Below are positions 6,877 to 7,979 of a DNA stretch of 7,979 nt, one piece after another (position 1 is the first letter of the stretch; each line of letters opens with the position of its first letter). The notes below the pieces were generated by a model. It searched no databases, was not told where the DNA came from, and saw only the letters and a program-made list of their open reading frames with translations. This stretch comes from Balneolales bacterium (lineage in GTDB: Bacteria; Bacteroidota; Rhodothermia; Balneolales; Natronogracilivirgulaceae). The translations under genes and the position numbers were made by a program. Where the stretch lies: assembly GCA_007116685.1 (NCBI GenBank), contig SKIC01000257.1:1-7979 (forward strand). The letters run 5' to 3'.

Positions 6877-7976
6877 CCCCCCCTCATATCGAAAACAACA
6901 TCTTCATTGTCTATCGAAAAAATAGCGCTGCTTCCATTCAGTTCTGATCCGAATGGGCCAGTGTTTCCACGAAGGTTTACTGTACCACCAGATTGTAAAT
7001 AAGCAGCAGACCCTCCTCCTGTAGCTGAAGACCGTAACTGACCGGCATCTACCTCTCCACCTTCAATGATAACAGTACCACTGGCATCTGCCCAATAAAT
7101 AATCCCAGCACTGTTTCTGGAACTAAAGTATCCATCTGAAACCCGGAAAGTACCATAAATTGTCAGAGCTGTGTTTGAACCAGTACCATTAACTCCAGTT
7201 CCTTCCACACCATCAACTAATGTTTGTCCATTATTTTGAGCTGTTACAAATATTTCTACATTAGGAGAATCTATCCAGAGCTTCCCATTTTGAGGGATTG
7301 GGAAATCTCCATTTCCACCAGCCATACCATTTGACTCACCCAAAGTAGGGATGAACATATTACCGGTTAATCTAAGCGTACCATTACGTAACCACAAAGC
7401 CTTTCTTACTTCCGGATTAGCAGCAGTGAAACTACCCGAGGTAGTACGCCCGGCTGCATTTGGGCCAAACAAACGAAAATGCCCTATTGCTGAAGAGTTT
7501 ACTTCCAATTCAAAAGTTTGATCTTCGCCTTTATCTAAAATGAGATTATAGAAATCGGTACGTCCATTTAGTTCGGCCTTATTATTTTGGGTTCCTGTAA
7601 AAGTAACCGTAGCCGCGCCATTTGATGCAAAATCATTATACACAGGTCCAGTCTGATTCGTAAACCGAACATCGCCATTATTTATAAAATCACCACCAAT
7701 CCTCACATCATGAGATACGCCGTATTGGAATTGCCCAGTTGGCGGGATACTAGAAGTAGAATATCCGCTACGTGTATCACCAGTACCCACACGGATTGAA
7801 CCATTTGACGATACAGATAAATCATTACTTATCGTAAGATTTAATCGACGGGCAGTGGCGTCATTTATTTGATACTGCCCCCTTGTGATAGTTAAATCAC
7901 CAAAGATATTGAGATTATGTGTTTGCGTAACTACATCTGAATTGGAACCGAGATTGATTACAAGATTTCTGTAGGT
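5203..7976 (-). repeat. super-repeat unit I of the giant adhesin (about 925 codons)
   Basis: This is a protein-level tandem repeat, starting at 'TYRNLVIN' and ending just before 'IYRNLTIS'. In order it holds: solenoid coils; an 'IGGDFINNG' module (7709-7530); more coils up to the frameshift tract; a 'LTIGGNFTNGG...IIFNGS' module (6606-6469); a 'TITGALRLASNLTLNIG' segment; a globular-looking segment 'YIRMSGSAAAGG...FPIG...YIEQYWVVSS' (6051-5548); and a module 'YFSRASGDWNTVSTWS...IPGSGNPVFIDEAHSVLVD' leading to 'GLLRI' and 'GGTVEYYRDGG' (5562-5203). The ASGDWN..TWS stretch resembles the G8-like cap seen at the entry of many Bacteroidota beta-helix proteins, by motif only. The DNA of matching parts differs from unit II at many codon positions, so the duplication is old. 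Confidence 0.75.
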
Positions 7977-7979
7977 GGC
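6870..7979 (-). CDS. giant repeat adhesin, upstream frame (5'-incomplete, ends at frameshift)
   Basis: This frame is open from the right window edge (7979) for 369 codons to TAA at 6872-6870. The true start and Sec signal peptide lie outside the window. The GTG at 7790 is an internal codon, since the 63 codons before it carry the same kind of sequence ('YRNLVINLGSN', 'LNIFGDLTITRGQY'). The content is beta-solenoid-like, with 'VRIGGDFINNGD' at about 7709-7674, 'LWLRNGTLRLTGN' near 7400 and 'LQSGGTVNLRG' near 6970. This corresponds segment by segment to the region starting at 'YRNLTIS' in the downstream frame, so both are copies of one large repeat. The frame ends 'FDMRGGS' two codons after a G7 tract. 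As read, the product would be an N-terminal fragment without any T9SS sorting domain. The same stretch in the other repeat continues 'FTMSGGNLYI', which shows that the stop is the result of a frame change and not a natural end. Confidence 0.85.
   Translation of the reverse strand, partial: ATYRNLVINLGSNSDVVTQTHNLNIFGDLTITRGQYQINDATARRLNLTISNDLSVSSNGSIRVGTGDTRSGYSTSSIPPTGQFQYGVSHDVRIGGDFINNGDVRFTNQTGPVYNDFASNGAATVTFTGTQNNKAELNGRTDFYNLILDKGEDQTFELEVNSSAIGHFRLFGPNAAGRTTSGSFTAANPEVRKALWLRNGTLRLTGNMFIPTLGESNGMAGGNGDFPIPQNGKLWIDSPNVEIFVTAQNNGQTLVDGVEGTGVNGTGSNTALTIYGTFRVSDGYFSSRNSAGIIYWADASGTVIIEGGEVDAGQLRSSATGGGSAAYLQSGGTVNLRGNTGPFGSELNGSSAIFSIDNEDVVFDMRGGS
6877..6883 (-). other. G7 homopolymer frameshift site joining the two halves of the giant gene
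   Basis: On the coding strand the tract reads ATG AGG GGG GGC TCT TAA in the upstream frame. One more G, or slippage of one base backwards, gives AGG GGG GGG CTC TTA AAT GTA and enters the downstream frame. The upstream frame closes at 6870 and the downstream frame has a TGA at 6906-6904, so both are open together only over 6870-6903; the tract is the only long homopolymer there. The corresponding stretch of repeat II (FTMSGGNLY, codons 827-835 from 6687) has two glycines at this place, as the one-base-added reading would have (FDMRGGLLN). Whether the base is missing in the cell, or only in the assembly, cannot be told from the sequence. Confidence 0.85.

Noticed and set aside
7788..7790. GTG at 7790 as the start of the upstream frame
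   Set aside because: The frame is open to the window edge with the same repeat-type sequence, and no signal peptide follows the GTG.
1138..7979. CRISPR array, insertion sequence or nucleotide tandem repeat within the giant gene
   Set aside because: The repetition is at the protein level; matching segments differ at many codon positions, with no regular direct repeats, spacers or terminal inverted repeats.

Overview
The window looks like part of a chromosome from the Bacteroidota/Balneolota/Chlorobiota group of Gram-negative bacteria. The evidence is a type IX secretion system (T9SS) type A C-terminal sorting domain with the 'YPNPFNP' signature, a lipoprotein whose lipidated Cys is followed by an acidic S-D-D-D stretch, AT-rich DNA, and no clear Shine-Dalgarno sites at the two visible start codons. 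The YPNPFNP form and the preceding LPVELTxF stalk are most familiar to me from Balneola/Gracilimonas-type genomes. That genus-level guess is an inference.

Layout, left to right. (1) Positions 1-191, minus strand: the first 63 codons of an AEC-family (auxin efflux carrier/malate permease-like) membrane transporter, cut by the window edge. (2) Positions 192-281: a 90-bp divergent intergenic spacer. (3) Positions 282-1040, plus strand: a 252-aa, very acidic, probably surface-exposed lipoprotein of unknown function. (4) Positions 1041-1137: a convergent spacer with a 14-bp-stem hairpin that has T-rich tails on both sides, a likely bidirectional terminator. (5) Positions 1138-7979, minus strand: one giant cell-surface protein gene, open at the right edge, with about 2280 codons visible. 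It consists of diverged tandem super-repeats (about 925 aa, 869 aa, then a shortened unit) of beta-solenoid-like, Gly/Asn/Thr-rich sequence. These are followed by a fibronectin-III-like stalk and the T9SS sorting domain.

The main point of interest is that the giant gene is split into two frames at a run of seven G (coding strand; C7 at 6877-6883). The two frames are both open for only 34 bp, and the G tract lies inside that stretch. The internal repeat copy shows that the unbroken protein should carry Gly-Gly there, which one additional G would restore. The same gene holds two more in-frame G7 tracts. The break may be an assembly or sequencing error, a decayed gene, or a phase-variable or slippage-controlled on/off switch. 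In the 'off' state the product would lack the T9SS signal and would not reach the surface. I see no RNA genes, CRISPR arrays, insertion sequences or defence-type operon in the window. The three genes have no evident shared pathway beyond two of them being envelope or surface proteins.
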